Shown: positions 1 to 8,978, counted from the first letter of the stretch. The stretch: DNA of 59,389 bases from DASQUK01 sp046723645 (GCA_046723645.1 JBKOUY010000048.1:1-59389); one strand, 5' to 3'. Numbers and translations: made by a program. The notes: a model not told the origin generated them from the sequence alone.

Positions 1-2717
1 CCCTGCCGGCGCGCGATGTCGCGGGCCAGGCGGAGCTCAGCGGCGACGGCGCCCTTGTCGGCCGCGCCCTCGGCGAGGAGCCGCCCGCGCAGGCGATGCA
101 GCTCCGAGGCATGGCAGTAGCCGCGATCGCCGCTCTCGGCAAGGGCCTCATCGATGACGGCCAGCCCCTCGCCGAACCGACCGGCCCGAAGGGAGGCGTC
201 GGCGAGCAGGCCGAGGTAGTAGGGGAGGTCCATCCGGGCTCCCGTGGCCCGGTACGCCTCGATCCCGTCACGGAGCTCGTCGATGCCCTCCGAGGTGTCC
301 CCGACCGCGGCCCGCGACCATCCCCGAAGGATCTGGGCGATGGCGACCTGGGGAGCGAAGCCCTGGGCGCGCGCCATGTCCAGCGCGGTGGTGGCGTGAT
401 CCAGGGCCACGGTGGGTTCGTCGCACAGCTGGTGGAGGATCGCCGCCTGCTCGTGGGCGCTTGCGAGGCTGAAGGTGTGGTCGGCGTCCTGGGCGAGGGC
501 GAAGGCGTCGGCCATCAGGGCGCTCGCTCTCCCGGTCTCCCCGAGATACCACGACGACAGCGCGCCCCATGTGAGGCAGCCGACGCCGGGGTTGTAGCCG
601 TATCGGGCCTGGAGCTCCCGGTGGCGACCGGGGTCGTAGAGCTCCCAACCCGTCTCGGCGTGGACCACCGCCCGATCGAACCGGCCCTGGTGGAACATGG
701 AGCAGGCAAGCAGGTCGTACGAGCCCATGTGATGGGCCGCCTCGCTGATGTCCTCGAGATCGAGCACCTGCTCCAGGACCTCGGCGGCGCGCCCGTACTC
801 ACCGCGGCTCTCGTACAGGCTGCCGAGGCCGTAGAGGATGGGCGGCAGAGCCCGAGCGGGGTCGGCCGAGCGTCGGGCCAGCTCGTGGGCGCGCTCATAG
901 GCGGCCTCGACCTCGGGTGAGCCCCAGCCGCGGGTTGCGATCAGCAACGGGCCGAGGGTCGTCTGCAACGCGAGCTCGTGCTCGAGGCGCGCCGGCCCAT
1001 CGTCGAGGGAGGTGACCAGGTCGAGGCCGATGCGGACGTGCTCGAGCGCCTCCACGTGCGCGTTGCGGCCGATGGCGTGCCGCGCCGCGCCGGCCACGTG
1101 CGTGACCGCGCGGCTGGCGTCCCGGCCGCGGATGAAGTGCATCGCCAGCTCGGCGGCGTGGTCGGGGGCGGCGGCGCCGTAGCCCTGCTCGAGGCGCCGG
1201 CCGATCTGCAGATGGAGCCGCGCACGCCGCTGGGGCGGAACGCGTTCGTACACCACTTCCTGATAAAGGTCGTGGTCGAACTGGAAGTTGGCCGCGACCG
1301 TGCCGTCGGGCCACGTGTGCTCGCCAGCTGCAGCGATGAGCGGCGACCGGCGCGCGAGCTGCGAGCAGCGGGCCTCGCTCTCCTCGGGGTCGATGCCCAG
1401 GGCTGCTGCGGTCGATGCCGCCGAGAACTGCCGACCCGCAACGGCGGCGGCCTCGAGCAGCTCCTGGTCCGCGGCCGGGGCGCGCCCCAAGCGCTGCTCG
1501 ATGAGTTGCCGGAGTGAGGTCGGCACGACCGAGGCAAGCTCGGACGTGCCGACCGCGGGCGTGCACGCGTCGCCGTCCACGGCGATCAGCCCCTGTTCGA
1601 CCCATTCGTCGACGAGGCTCTGCAGGTGGAGCGGGTTGCCAGCCGCGCGGCGGTTGGCAACCTCCGTCAGCTCGGCCGACGGCTCGGCACCGGTCCGCCT
1701 AGCGACGACCTGTGCGGCCGCGCGCTCGTCGAGTGGCGTCAGCTGGATCTCGGTCAGCGCACCGTGGAGCCGGAGATCGTGCAGCACATCGAGGAGGCCG
1801 CCCCCGGCTCCGGCCAGCTCCTCGGTCCGGCACGTGCCCACGACGAGCAGGCGGGCACTGGTGCGGCGCCGGCCGAGGGCGGCGAGGACGTCGATCGTCG
1901 AGGGGTCGCTCCACTGCAGGTCCTCGAGGATCAGGACGACCGGATCGTCGGCCGCCAGCGCCTCGAGCGCCTCCACCAACTCCCGGAGCATCCGCTCCCG
2001 CGTGCTTCCCACGACGCGGCGCCGGAGGTCGTCGAACTCGCCGTCGGCCACGAGCCATGGCAACTGCACGAGCCACGTCGGTGCCCGATCCGACAGGAGT
2101 GCGACGAGTGCCGGGCCGTAGGGCTGCGTCGCCGCTTCGGCGAGCGCCTCGAGGAGCGGGAGGTAGGGCTCACCGGGCCCCCGATACTCGACGCACTGCC
2201 CGGCGAGCAGGCGGTAGCCGGCGCCGCGCCACTGCGCCGCCATGGCGTCGACGAGCATGGTCTTGCCCAAGCCGGGCTCCCCGCTCACCACCACGACGGA
2301 GCGGCCGCCGGCGACCACGCCGGTCATGCATCGGGTCAGGACCTCCTGCTGGGCCTCACGGCCGAGGGCCATCGCGCGTTCGGCGGGCCCGGCGGGCGTC
2401 GGCAGGCCGCGGCGCGCGACGTCGGCCACGAACCGGTAGCCGCGCCCATGAGCCGTGCGGACCACGCGCTGGCCGCGGCCGTCGTCGCCCACCGCCCGCC
2501 GGACCTCCTTGATGCGCGTCGTCAGCGTCGACTCCGTCACGAAGCGGGTCTTCCACACCTCGTCGAGGAGCTCCTCCTTGGCGACCACCCGATCACGGTG
2601 TTCGATCAGGTAGACGAGCACGTCGAAGACCTGGGGCTCGACGCGGACGACGCGCCCGTCCCGCCGAAGCTCGTAGGCGTCGGTGTCGAGCTCGCACCCG
2701 GCGAAGCCGTAGATCAC
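1..2717 (-). CDS. Winged-helix / AAA ATPase / TPR transcriptional regulator (C-terminus outside window)
   Basis: This reading frame runs without a stop from a GTG at 2717 to the left edge, so about 905 codons are seen and the C-terminus is missing. Residues 1-95 read as an OmpR-type winged helix (starts IYGFAGCELDTDAYELRRDG, later RTAHGRGYRFVADV). A P-loop follows (GEPGLGKTM) and then a Walker B-like LEDLQWSDPSTID, as in AAA_16 ATPases. The remainder is alpha-helical and rich in Ala/Leu/Glu, like TPR repeats. The GTG at 2717 is preferred over one at 2735 because families of this type begin M-I-Y-x-F. It is divergent from the FAD oxidoreductase at 3007 and may control it. Such proteins usually bind DNA and switch on NTP binding; the signal is unknown. 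Confidence 0.85.
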   Translation of the reverse strand, partial: MIYGFAGCELDTDAYELRRDGRVVRVEPQVFDVLVYLIEHRDRVVAKEELLDEVWKTRFVTESTLTTRIKEVRRAVGDDGRGQRVVRTAHGRGYRFVADVARRGLPTPAGPAERAMALGREAQQEVLTRCMTGVVAGGRSVVVVSGEPGLGKTMLVDAMAAQWRGAGYRLLAGQCVEYRGPGEPYLPLLEALAEAATQPYGPALVALLSDRAPTWLVQLPWLVADGEFDDLRRRVVGSTRERMLRELVEALEALAADDPVVLILEDLQWSDPSTIDVLAALGRRRTSARLLVVGTCRTEELAGAGGGLLDVLHDLRLHGALTEIQLTPLDERAAAQVVARRTGAEPSAELTEVANRRAAGNPLHLQSLVDEWVEQGLIAVDGDACTPAVGTSELASVVPTSLRQLIEQRLGRAPAADQELLEAAAVAGRQFSAASTAAALGIDPEESEARCSQLARRSPLIAAAGEHTWPDGTVAANFQFDHDLYQEVVYERVPPQRRARLHLQIGRRLEQGYGAAAPDHAAELAMHFIRGRDASRAVTHVAGAARHAIGRNAHVEALEHVRIGLDLVTSLDDGPARLEHELALQTTLGPLLIATRGWGSPEVEAAYERAHELARRSADPARALPPILYGLGSLYESRGEYGRAAEVLEQVLDLEDISEAAHHMGSYDLLACSMFHQGRFDRAVVHAETGWELYDPGRHRELQARYGYNPGVGCLTWGALSSWYLGETGRASALMADAFALAQDADHTFSLASAHEQAAILHQLCDEPTVALDHATTALDMARAQGFAPQVAIAQILRGWSRAAVGDTSEGIDELRDGIEAYRATGARMDLPYYLGLLADASLRAGRFGEGLAVIDEALAESGDRGYCHASELHRLRGRLLAEGAADKGAVAAELRLARDIARRQ

Positions 2718-3006
2718 GACGACACCGACCCGCACCCACCATCCGCCACGCCGCCAACGCTAGTGGACCCTCGCGGAAGTCATCGTGGCGTCTCGCCGGT
2801 CAGATCCGCCGCTGGACGTCGTCCTCGTCGTCGCCGCAGCTACGGCTGCGCCTTCCTCCTGCGTCCTCGCCAGCGACGATCTGCCACGGCGATACGCCGC
2901 TCCCGCGGATCTCCACGTTCTCCTCACGCCGTCTCCAAGGTCGCGGCGCCGATCTCCGTCAGAGTCGCTGGGCAAGCGGTCAGGCACCCCGGAGGAGACG
3001 ATCCCG
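2718..3006. promoter_or_regulatory. Divergent intergenic region of the AAA regulator and the FAD oxidoreductase
   Basis: This 289-base gap separates two divergent genes and must hold both promoters. I see no convincing -35/-10 pair or palindrome. An in-frame extension of the FAD gene back to 2785 is open but reads as low-complexity Ser/Arg/Pro, unlike a protein of this family, so it is treated as non-coding. The only clear signal is the GGAGGAG ribosome binding site at 2992-2998 in front of the ATG at 3007. Confidence 0.4.
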
Positions 3007-4200
3007 ATGCCCATCGGTCACCATCGCCAACACGACGTCATTGTGGTCGGCGCACGTGCGGCGGGGAGCGCGACCGCCCTGCTCCTGGCACGGATGGGCC
3101 ACGACGTGGCCGTGCTGGAGCGGGCGCACTTTCCCAGCGACACGCTGTCGACGCACTCCATCTCACGTGGCGGCGTCGTCCAGCTCTCCCGCTGGGGCCT
3201 GCTGGACCGGGTGCTCGCAAGCGGCGCACCGGCGGTTCGCCAGGTGACGTTCCACATCGGCGACGAGTCGGTCACACGCCAGATCAAGCAGCACGCCGGC
3301 GTCGACCTCCTGGTCGCTCCCCGGCGGCGCGTGCTCGACACGATCCTCGCCGACGCCGCCCAGTCCGCGGGCGCCGGCGTTCACTTCGGCGTCACCGTAA
3401 CCGGCCTTCGCCACGAGGGTGGCCGGGTCGCCGGCGTGACCGCCCGCGACTCGTCCGGCGCGCCGCTCGCGCTCGATGCCCGGTTCGTCATCGGCGCCGA
3501 CGGCCTGCGCTCACGGGTCGCCCGCTCGGTCGGCGCCTCCATCGATGTTGCCGGCCACTCCGACGGCGCCGCCCACTACGCCTATTACGCCGGGCCGGCG
3601 TGGCAGGGTCACGAGTTCTTCGTGGCGGAGGGATCGCTCGCCGGCGTGTTCCCGACCAACGACGGCGAGGCGTGCATCTGGGTGTGCAACCCGGCCCGGC
3701 ACGCGGATCAGATCCGCGGGCGCACGGCGTCGCTGGCCGGCGCCTTCGACGAGATGCTGGTCGAGGCCGCCCCCGAGCTCGCGGCACGGCTGCGCGGCGC
3801 GCGCCGCACGTCGCCTGTGCGCGGCGCCGGGCGCCTCCCCAACCAGGTGCGCCAGGCGTTCGGCCCGGGCTGGGCGCTCGTCGGCGACGCCGGGTACCAC
3901 CGGGACCCCGTGACGGGGCACGGCATCAGCGACGCGTTCCGCGACGCGGAGCTGCTCGCGGTTGCGCTCGACGGTGCGCTGCGGGGCGAGCTGTACGAGA
4001 CCGCTGCGCTCGCCGGCTATCAGCGCCAACGCAACGAGGCGCTGCGGGAGATCTTCGCCATCACGTGCGCGCTGGCGCACTACCCCCCGTCGGCCGAGTT
4101 CGTCGCGCTGCAGAAGCGCCTGAGCCGCGCCATCGAGACCGAGGCGGCATCGCTGGCGGCCCGGCCGGTTCCCGGCCCGCCCCAGCTCGCCGTCGCCTGA
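3007..4200 (+). CDS. FAD-dependent monooxygenase-like oxidoreductase (PHBH fold)
   Basis: The product is 397 aa and belongs to the p-hydroxybenzoate hydroxylase / geranylgeranyl reductase-like flavoprotein group. The N-terminal dinucleotide fold is visible as DVIVVGARAAGS (residues 10-21) ending at Glu38. The DG motif is in VIGADGLRSRVAR, and the second FAD motif is ALVGDAGYHRDPVTGHG. These bind FAD and NAD(P)H is the usual reductant. The ATG at 3007 has GGAGGAG nine bases upstream. OsmC follows 44 bases downstream, and the large regulator is divergent, so the pair may be a small redox or detoxification operon. The substrate cannot be told from sequence; halogenase or reductase activity is possible. 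Confidence 0.85.
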   Translation: MPIGHHRQHDVIVVGARAAGSATALLLARMGHDVAVLERAHFPSDTLSTHSISRGGVVQLSRWGLLDRVLASGAPAVRQVTFHIGDESVTRQIKQHAGVDLLVAPRRRVLDTILADAAQSAGAGVHFGVTVTGLRHEGGRVAGVTARDSSGAPLALDARFVIGADGLRSRVARSVGASIDVAGHSDGAAHYAYYAGPAWQGHEFFVAEGSLAGVFPTNDGEACIWVCNPARHADQIRGRTASLAGAFDEMLVEAAPELAARLRGARRTSPVRGAGRLPNQVRQAFGPGWALVGDAGYHRDPVTGHGISDAFRDAELLAVALDGALRGELYETAALAGYQRQRNEALREIFAITCALAHYPPSAEFVALQKRLSRAIETEAASLAARPVPGPPQLAVA

Positions 4201-4244
4201 TCTGACCACGACATGCATCGGCAAACCCGACAAGGAGAAACACG

Positions 4245-4817
4245 ATGACCATGACAGAGAGCAACCCCGCGACGCGCAACGGCGTCGACACCGCCACCCT
4301 CTTCGCGACGCTCGACGCCGTGAAGGCTGCCCCCGAGGCGGCCAAGTTCCAGTTCCGGGCCCGCAACGAGTGGATCAGCGGGACGCACAACCGGAGCACC
4401 GTCGACGGCTTCTTCGGCGTCGGCGAGGAACGGTCCCACGAGCGCACCTGGGTGTTCGATGCCGACCACCCGGCCGTGCTCGTGGGCCATGACAACGGCC
4501 CGACGCCGGTCGAGTTCGTGCTGCACGCTCTGGCGGCGTGCCTCACCGCTGGCCTGGCCAACATCGCCGCCGCTCGGGGCGTCAGGCTCACCGAGGTGCG
4601 GTCGACGGTCGCGGGGGACATCGACCTCAACGGCATCCTCGGGCTCGATCCCGCAGTGCGCAACGGCTACGAGCAGATCGCCGTCCGCTTCACCGTCAAG
4701 GGCGAGGCGCCGGCCGGGAAGCTGCGCGAGATCGTCGAGCAGTCGCGGGCCCGATCCGCCGTCTACGACGTCATCACGAACCAGGTGCCCGTCACCATCG
4801 ACGTCGAGACCGCCTGA
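4245..4817 (+). CDS. OsmC family protein
   Basis: The 190-aa product matches the OsmC/Ohr-like fold, whose members are thiol peroxidases for organic hydroperoxides or of unknown function. The family core is visible in GPTPVEFVLHALAACLTAGLANIAAARG, where the Cys (AAC) is the conserved resolving/peroxidatic-type residue; the N-terminal Cys of Ohr is not evident, so activity is uncertain. The ATG has AAGGAG upstream. It follows the FAD oxidoreductase at 44 bases and both are probably co-transcribed. A stem-loop starts 20 bases after the stop. Confidence 0.85.
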   Translation: MTMTESNPATRNGVDTATLFATLDAVKAAPEAAKFQFRARNEWISGTHNRSTVDGFFGVGEERSHERTWVFDADHPAVLVGHDNGPTPVEFVLHALAACLTAGLANIAAARGVRLTEVRSTVAGDIDLNGILGLDPAVRNGYEQIAVRFTVKGEAPAGKLREIVEQSRARSAVYDVITNQVPVTIDVETA

Positions 4818-4837
4818 CGCCCGCCAGCCGGGCGCGA

Positions 4838-4861
4838 TGGTCGGCCCTGCCGGGCCGGCCA
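4838..4861 (+). terminator. Stem-loop terminator after osmC-like gene
   Basis: TGGTCGGCCC (4838-4847) and GGGCCGGCCA (4852-4861) pair over ten bases (one G-T pair) with a four-base loop. It lies between the convergent OsmC and GNAT genes and lacks a T-run, which is common in such GC-rich genomes. Confidence 0.5.
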
Positions 4862-4964
4862 TCGGCGCGTCCCGGCACGTCGGACCCGCACCCCGCCGCC
4901 CGCACCCGCGCCGTCGGAGGCGGTTGCGTCGACCTCGCAGTCGTCGAACGCGTAGATCACGTAG

Positions 4965-5444
4965 TCAGTCTCGCCGCCGGTCCCCGGAACCGCGTGACGT
5001 GGTGTCCAGGGAGTAGTCGATCCACTCGGCGCGGGCGGCGCCCAGCCGCTCGTAGAGCCGCTGGGCGCGTGCGTTGTCCCTCCCGGTCTGCCAGCCCATG
5101 GAGACCGCGCCACCCCGGCCGGCTCGCACCCGGCACTCCTCGACCAATGCCTCGGCCAGGCCCGTCCCGCGGGCGTCCGGGTGCACGAACAGGTCGTTCA
5201 TGATCGCGGTCCGGGCCGCGGCGAGCGTGGATCGGCTCCAGAACACGGTCGCGAACCCGACGGCGCGGCCCCCGTCGTCGCGGGCGATCAGCTGGAATCC
5301 CTCGCAGGTGGGGTCCGCCACGAGCGTTCGGGCGAGGTCCAGCAGCGCATCGTCGCCCGGCGCCACGCCGTAGAAGTCGCAATAGGCGCGCATGAGCGGG
5401 AGCAGGTCCGCAAGATCGGGCTCGCCCACGATCGCGATGCGCAC
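4965..5444 (-). CDS. GNAT family N-acetyltransferase
   Basis: A 159-aa GNAT protein that would transfer an acetyl group from acetyl-CoA to an unknown amine. The family signature is seen in NDLFVHPDARGTGLAEALVEEC, with the acetyl-CoA pyrophosphate loop R/Q-x-x-G-x-G/A represented by ARGTGLA, and the C-terminal NARAQRLYERLGA motif. The GTG at 5444 (MRIAIVG) is preferred to a TTG at 5453 because an AGGA box lies nine bases upstream of it. It is convergent with OsmC and divergent from the LapA-like gene. Confidence 0.85.
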   Translation of the reverse strand: MRIAIVGEPDLADLLPLMRAYCDFYGVAPGDDALLDLARTLVADPTCEGFQLIARDDGGRAVGFATVFWSRSTLAAARTAIMNDLFVHPDARGTGLAEALVEECRVRAGRGGAVSMGWQTGRDNARAQRLYERLGAARAEWIDYSLDTTSRGSGDRRRD

Positions 5445-5564
5445 GGGCGCCAATCCTACGGTTCAGCTCCGGCGTGCCGAGGCTTCGCCGCGGCAGCGGA
5501 ACTTCCCGATTCCCCGGCGCCGACCGGGGGTAGTCGGCGGACGCCGACAACCGCGGAGGTGGCC

Positions 5565-5984
5565 GTGTCGTTCTCCCAGGACGACGAGCCGGACCCCGAG
5601 ACGGACGCCGCTGCGGCCGCGCCCGCGGCGCTCGACCACCAGGGGGGCGGCTCGCTGGAGCGAGACGTCGACGAGGTCGAACGGGGTAGCCCGGAGCGGG
5701 CCTTCAACGTCGGCGTCACGGTGGGGATCGTGGTGACAGTCGCAGCGGTGATCTTCGTGCTCCAGAATCGCCAGTCGACCTCGTTCGATTGGCTGTGGCT
5801 GGACTTCGAGCTGCCGCTGTGGATCGCGCTCCTGGGCGCTGTCGGGGTCGGTGTCGTGCTGGTGCTGACGATCCTCGCCGTCCACGCTCGGCGACGGCGG
5901 CGGATCAGCCGCCGCCGCGACGCTGCTGGTCGGCTGCGCCGGGCAGTCGCTCGACGTCGCCCGCCGGCCGAAACCGGTCCCTGA
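5565..5984 (+). CDS. LapA/DUF1049 domain membrane protein
   Basis: A 139-aa protein with an acidic N-terminal 45 residues, two membrane segments and a basic tail. The first hydrophobic segment (VGVTVGIVVTVAAVIFVLQN) ends in the family hallmark QNRQSTSFDWLWLDFELPLW, and the second (ALLGAVGVGVVLVLTILAV) is followed by RRRRRISRRR. This layout is that of LapA (LPS assembly protein A domain, DUF1049) proteins, which in actinobacteria have no settled role. The GTG at 5565 has GGAGG five bases upstream; a GTG at 5559 overlaps that box and is less likely. Confidence 0.8.
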   Translation: MSFSQDDEPDPETDAAAAAPAALDHQGGGSLERDVDEVERGSPERAFNVGVTVGIVVTVAAVIFVLQNRQSTSFDWLWLDFELPLWIALLGAVGVGVVLVLTILAVHARRRRRISRRRDAAGRLRRAVARRRPPAETGP

Positions 5985-6021
5985 CGCCGGGCACCGCCCC
6001 CGGGGTGTGCCATCGTCGGGC

Positions 6022-6720
6022 ATGGACGGCGATCGGCACGAGATGGGTCGTCTATCGTTCGCGGTCCGCCCCGCCACGGGCGCAGCCGGCGAGCGCGACG
6101 AGCCGCTGGGGCTCGCCGCCGGACGCGACGGCGTGCTCTACGTCCCGGAGACCGCCGGTCCGTCGGCGCCGTTGCTGGTCTTCCTGCACGGTGCCACCGG
6201 GACCGGCCGCGCCCACCTGCGGGCGGTGCTCGCAGCCGTCGACCGCTACGGCGTGATCCTCGTCGCACCGGACTCCCGCGGACCAACCTGGGACCTCATC
6301 GTCGAGCGTCGCTTCGGCCCGGACGTCGCCTTCCTCGATCGGGTCCTCGACGCCCTCGTCGACCGGGTCGACGCGGATACCGGGCGATTGGCGATCGGAG
6401 GGGTCTCCGACGGTGCGTCGTACGCCCTGTCCATCGGGCTGACCAACGGCGACGTGCTCGGGGCCGTGCTCGCCTTCTCACCCGGGTTCCTGGTCGCGCC
6501 CAACCCGACGGGCGAGCCCCGGATCTTCGTCTCGCACGGCCGATCCGATCCCATCCTCCCGATCGACGCCTGCAGCCGGTCGTTCGTCCCGTCGATGCGG
6601 GAAGCCGGCTACGAGGTGTACTTCCGCGAGTTCGAGGGCGGGCACACCGTGCCACCGCCGATCTCGGACGCGGCCGTCCGCTGGTGGCTCGATGGCGCCC
6701 CATCCCCGGCGGGCGGCTAG
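6022..6720 (+). CDS. Alpha/beta hydrolase, phospholipase/carboxylesterase-like
   Basis: A 232-aa serine hydrolase. The oxyanion-hole region is VFLHGATGTGR, the nucleophile elbow is GGVSDGAS (G-x-S-x-G), the acid lies in HGRSDPILP and the histidine in GGHTVPP. This is the order of the poly(3-hydroxybutyrate) depolymerase/carboxylesterase YpfH-like class. Alternative starts exist (GTG 6007, ATG 6043) and no strong ribosome binding site settles the choice. No signal peptide is seen, so it should be cytoplasmic. Substrate unknown. Confidence 0.82.
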   Translation: MDGDRHEMGRLSFAVRPATGAAGERDEPLGLAAGRDGVLYVPETAGPSAPLLVFLHGATGTGRAHLRAVLAAVDRYGVILVAPDSRGPTWDLIVERRFGPDVAFLDRVLDALVDRVDADTGRLAIGGVSDGASYALSIGLTNGDVLGAVLAFSPGFLVAPNPTGEPRIFVSHGRSDPILPIDACSRSFVPSMREAGYEVYFREFEGGHTVPPPISDAAVRWWLDGAPSPAGG

Positions 6721-6783
6721 CAGCGCGGAAACTGTTCGATGCCGACGGGAACCGCTGTTGGCGGTTCGTCCTAGGGTCCGGGC

Positions 6784-7518
6784 ATGGCGATCTTCACCGA
6801 GGCCGATGACCTTGCCGGCGCCGAGTTCGTCGGAGCGGATCTGCGCGGCGCCTGGTTCCGCCAGAGCGACCTCAGCGGGGTACGGATCCGCGGCGGCGAC
6901 CTGACCCGGGCCGAGCTCGACGGCGAGATCGACGGGTTGCGGGTCAACGGCGTCGAGGTGGCGCCGCTGGTGGAGGCCGAGCTCGACCGCCGCTACCCAG
7001 AGCGAGCCGCGCTGGGCGCCCGGGACGCCGACTCGATGCGCGCGGGCTGGACGGGGATGGAGGCGATGTGGGCGCCGACCCTGGAACGGGTGGAGGCAAT
7101 GCCGCCGGGAACCGTCGACGTCTCGGTCGACGGCGAGTGGTCCTTCGCACAGACGCTGCGGCATCTGGTGTTCGCTACCGACGCGTGGCTCGGCTCCGCG
7201 ATTCTGGGCAAGCCGGATGCCTACCATCCGATCGGGGTGCCGTTCTCGGGGTGGGAGCGGGCGGCCGGCGTTGTCGATCTCGACGCCACGCCGTCGTACC
7301 AGGAGGTCCTCCAGGTGCGCGCCGAACGGGTCGGCATGGTTCGCGACTTCCTGGCCACCCTGACCGACGAGCGACTCGGTGAGCCGCGGGCCACGCCGGC
7401 GTTCGTCCAGACTCCGCAGGCTCCCCTCGGGGAGTGCCTGCGGATCATCCTGATCGAGGAGTGGCACCACCACCGGTACGCAGTCCGGGACCTGGATGCG
7501 ATCGAGGCCATGGCCTGA
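6784..7518 (+). CDS. DinB-family protein with N-terminal pentapeptide-repeat segment
   Basis: The 244-aa product joins about four pentapeptide-like repeats (AEFVGADLRGAWFRQSDLSGVRI, residues 13-35, broken here by description) to a DinB_2-type four-helix domain. The DinB part carries candidate metal ligands in LRHLVFATDAWLG and EWHHHRYAVRDL. DinB proteins in actinobacteria are often thiol-dependent (mycothiol) transferases, so that role is possible but unproven. The ATG at 6784 follows a weak ribosome binding site. The gene appears monocistronic. Confidence 0.8.
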   Translation: MAIFTEADDLAGAEFVGADLRGAWFRQSDLSGVRIRGGDLTRAELDGEIDGLRVNGVEVAPLVEAELDRRYPERAALGARDADSMRAGWTGMEAMWAPTLERVEAMPPGTVDVSVDGEWSFAQTLRHLVFATDAWLGSAILGKPDAYHPIGVPFSGWERAAGVVDLDATPSYQEVLQVRAERVGMVRDFLATLTDERLGEPRATPAFVQTPQAPLGECLRIILIEEWHHHRYAVRDLDAIEAMA

Positions 7519-7586
7519 GCCGACTCCCGCTGGAGGACGGTGGGCCCCGCGCGTCGCGAGGGGCCCGGGTCGCCAAGACGATGACC

Positions 7587-7602
7587 TGACGGGTAATCGT
7601 CA
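7587..7602. promoter_or_regulatory. Inverted repeat TGACG-N6-CGTCA upstream of DUF1330 gene
   Basis: TGACG and CGTCA flank six bases in the 145-base gap between the DinB gene and the DUF1330 gene. It resembles a repressor site. The spacing between TGAC and GTCA is eight, not the six of the catabolic operator described further on, so it is kept separate. Confidence 0.3.
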
Positions 7603-7663
7603 CGGCGACGCAGGTCGGTCATCGTGCGGTCAACGACGACCATCGACACGAAGCGAGCGACCC

Positions 7664-8020
7664 ATGCCTGCATACGCCCTTGCCCACCTGCGCACCCCGC
7701 AGATCAACGACGAGGTGCTCGAATACATCGAACGCATCCAAGCCACGCTCGACCCCTACGGCGGCCGGTTCCTGGTGCACGGGGCGGAGGTCGACGTGAA
7801 GGAAGGGCCCTGGCCCGGCACCGTCGTCATCATCGAGTTCCCCGACGGTGGCGCCGCTCAGGACTGGTACGCCTCTCCGGCATATCGGGAGATCCTGCCC
7901 CTGCGCACCCGCAACATCGAAGGCTCGACGCTGATCGTCGAGGGCGTCGCCCCCGACTACGACCCGGTCCGGACCGCAGCGGTGCTTCGCAGGCGGGCGG
8001 GCGTCACGGCCACGCCGTAG
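7664..8020 (+). CDS. DUF1330 domain protein
   Basis: A 118-aa protein of the DUF1330 ferredoxin-like dimeric alpha/beta barrel family. Visible family features are the N-terminal YALAHLRTP strand, the LDPYGGRFLVHG turn, the VVIIEFPDG strand and the AQDWYASPAYREILPLR helix. The family has no defined reaction. The ATG at 7664 is the first plausible start; longer readings run into the region of the inverted repeat. Confidence 0.85.
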   Translation: MPAYALAHLRTPQINDEVLEYIERIQATLDPYGGRFLVHGAEVDVKEGPWPGTVVIIEFPDGGAAQDWYASPAYREILPLRTRNIEGSTLIVEGVAPDYDPVRTAAVLRRRAGVTATP

Positions 8021-8114
8021 TTGGTGTGTACGGCATCCGTCGAGACCGAGGACGGACGCTGACCTATGTTGCCCACAGTTGCGGCGGTGCCCCCGCAAGC
8101 GGAAAGGAAGAGCC

Positions 8115-8978
8115 ATGCCCGAGCGTCACGACTACATCCCCGGCGTCCCTTGTTGGGTGGACACCAGCCAACCCGACCCCGAGGCGGCGGTCGACTTCTA
8201 CCGGGGCCTGTTCGGCTGGGAGTTCGAGGACGTGATGCCGCCGGACGCCGAGGGGAAGTACTTCATCGCCCGGCTCCGGGGCGGCGACGTCGCGGCGGTC
8301 GGGTCGATCCCCGAGGGCGCGCCCCCACTTGCGCTCTGGAACACCTACGTGGCGGTCGACAGCGCCGACGATGCGGCGTCGAGGGTGAGGGATGCCGGCG
8401 GTGCCATGATGATGGAGCCGTTCGACGTGATGGATGCCGGCCGCATGGCGGTCTTCGCCGATCCCGAAGGCGCCGCGTTCTTCGTGTGGCAAGCGAAGCA
8501 GATGAAGGGCGCACAAGTCGTCAACGAGGCGGGCTCGCTGAACTTCAACGGCCTGGCCACCCGCAACGTCGCGGGCGCCAAGTCGTTCTACGGCTCGGTC
8601 TTCGGCTGGACCACGCTGGACCTGGGGGGCGGCGTCGAGATGTGGACCCTGCCGGGCTACGGCGACTACCTCGAGCGCGACAACCCCGACCTGCGCAAGA
8701 TGGTTGCCGAGGCGGGCGGACCGGCCGGGTTCGAGGACGTGGTGGCCAGCATCCAGCCGCTGCCGGACGACCAGCCCGACACGCCCCCGCACTGGAGCGT
8801 GACCTTTGGGGTCGACGACGCCGACGCCACGGCGGCCAAGGCCACCGAGCTGGGCGGGAAGGTGATGGTTCCGCCGGTCGACGCCCCCTGGGTCCGCATG
8901 ACGGTCATCCAGGATCCGCAGGGCGCGATGTTCGTTGCCAGCAAGTACGCGCCAGAGAACAAGGATCTCGGCGGCTGA
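8115..8978 (+). CDS. VOC family protein with two glyoxalase-like domains
   Basis: A 287-aa protein with two vicinal-oxygen-chelate modules. The first opens with GVPCWVDTSQPDPEAAVDFY and ends near DPEGAAFFVWQ (about residues 10-125). The second opens with LNFNGLATRNVAGAKSFYGS and ends with DPQGAMFVASKY (about 140-280). Actinobacterial homologues are often annotated as hydroxylases or bleomycin-resistance-like, without proof. AAGGAAG lies just upstream of the ATG. A hairpin covers its stop codon. Confidence 0.85.
   Translation: MPERHDYIPGVPCWVDTSQPDPEAAVDFYRGLFGWEFEDVMPPDAEGKYFIARLRGGDVAAVGSIPEGAPPLALWNTYVAVDSADDAASRVRDAGGAMMMEPFDVMDAGRMAVFADPEGAAFFVWQAKQMKGAQVVNEAGSLNFNGLATRNVAGAKSFYGSVFGWTTLDLGGGVEMWTLPGYGDYLERDNPDLRKMVAEAGGPAGFEDVVASIQPLPDDQPDTPPHWSVTFGVDDADATAAKATELGGKVMVPPVDAPWVRMTVIQDPQGAMFVASKYAPENKDLGG

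Noticed and set aside
2762..2777. CTAGTGGACCCTCGCG also found near 50131
   Set aside because: A 16-base match between two places in 59 kb of biased composition can arise by chance, the surroundings differ, and no element boundaries are seen.
1626..4205. Long plus-strand open frame of 859 codons
   Set aside because: It runs antisense to the AAA regulator and out of frame with the FAD oxidoreductase. The translation is Arg/Pro/Ala-rich without any family motif, as expected of a shadow frame in GC-rich DNA.
7587..7602. TGACG-N6-CGTCA as a member of the catabolic operator set
   Set aside because: The TGAC and GTCA arms are eight bases apart instead of six, and the adjacent genes are unrelated to the pathway.
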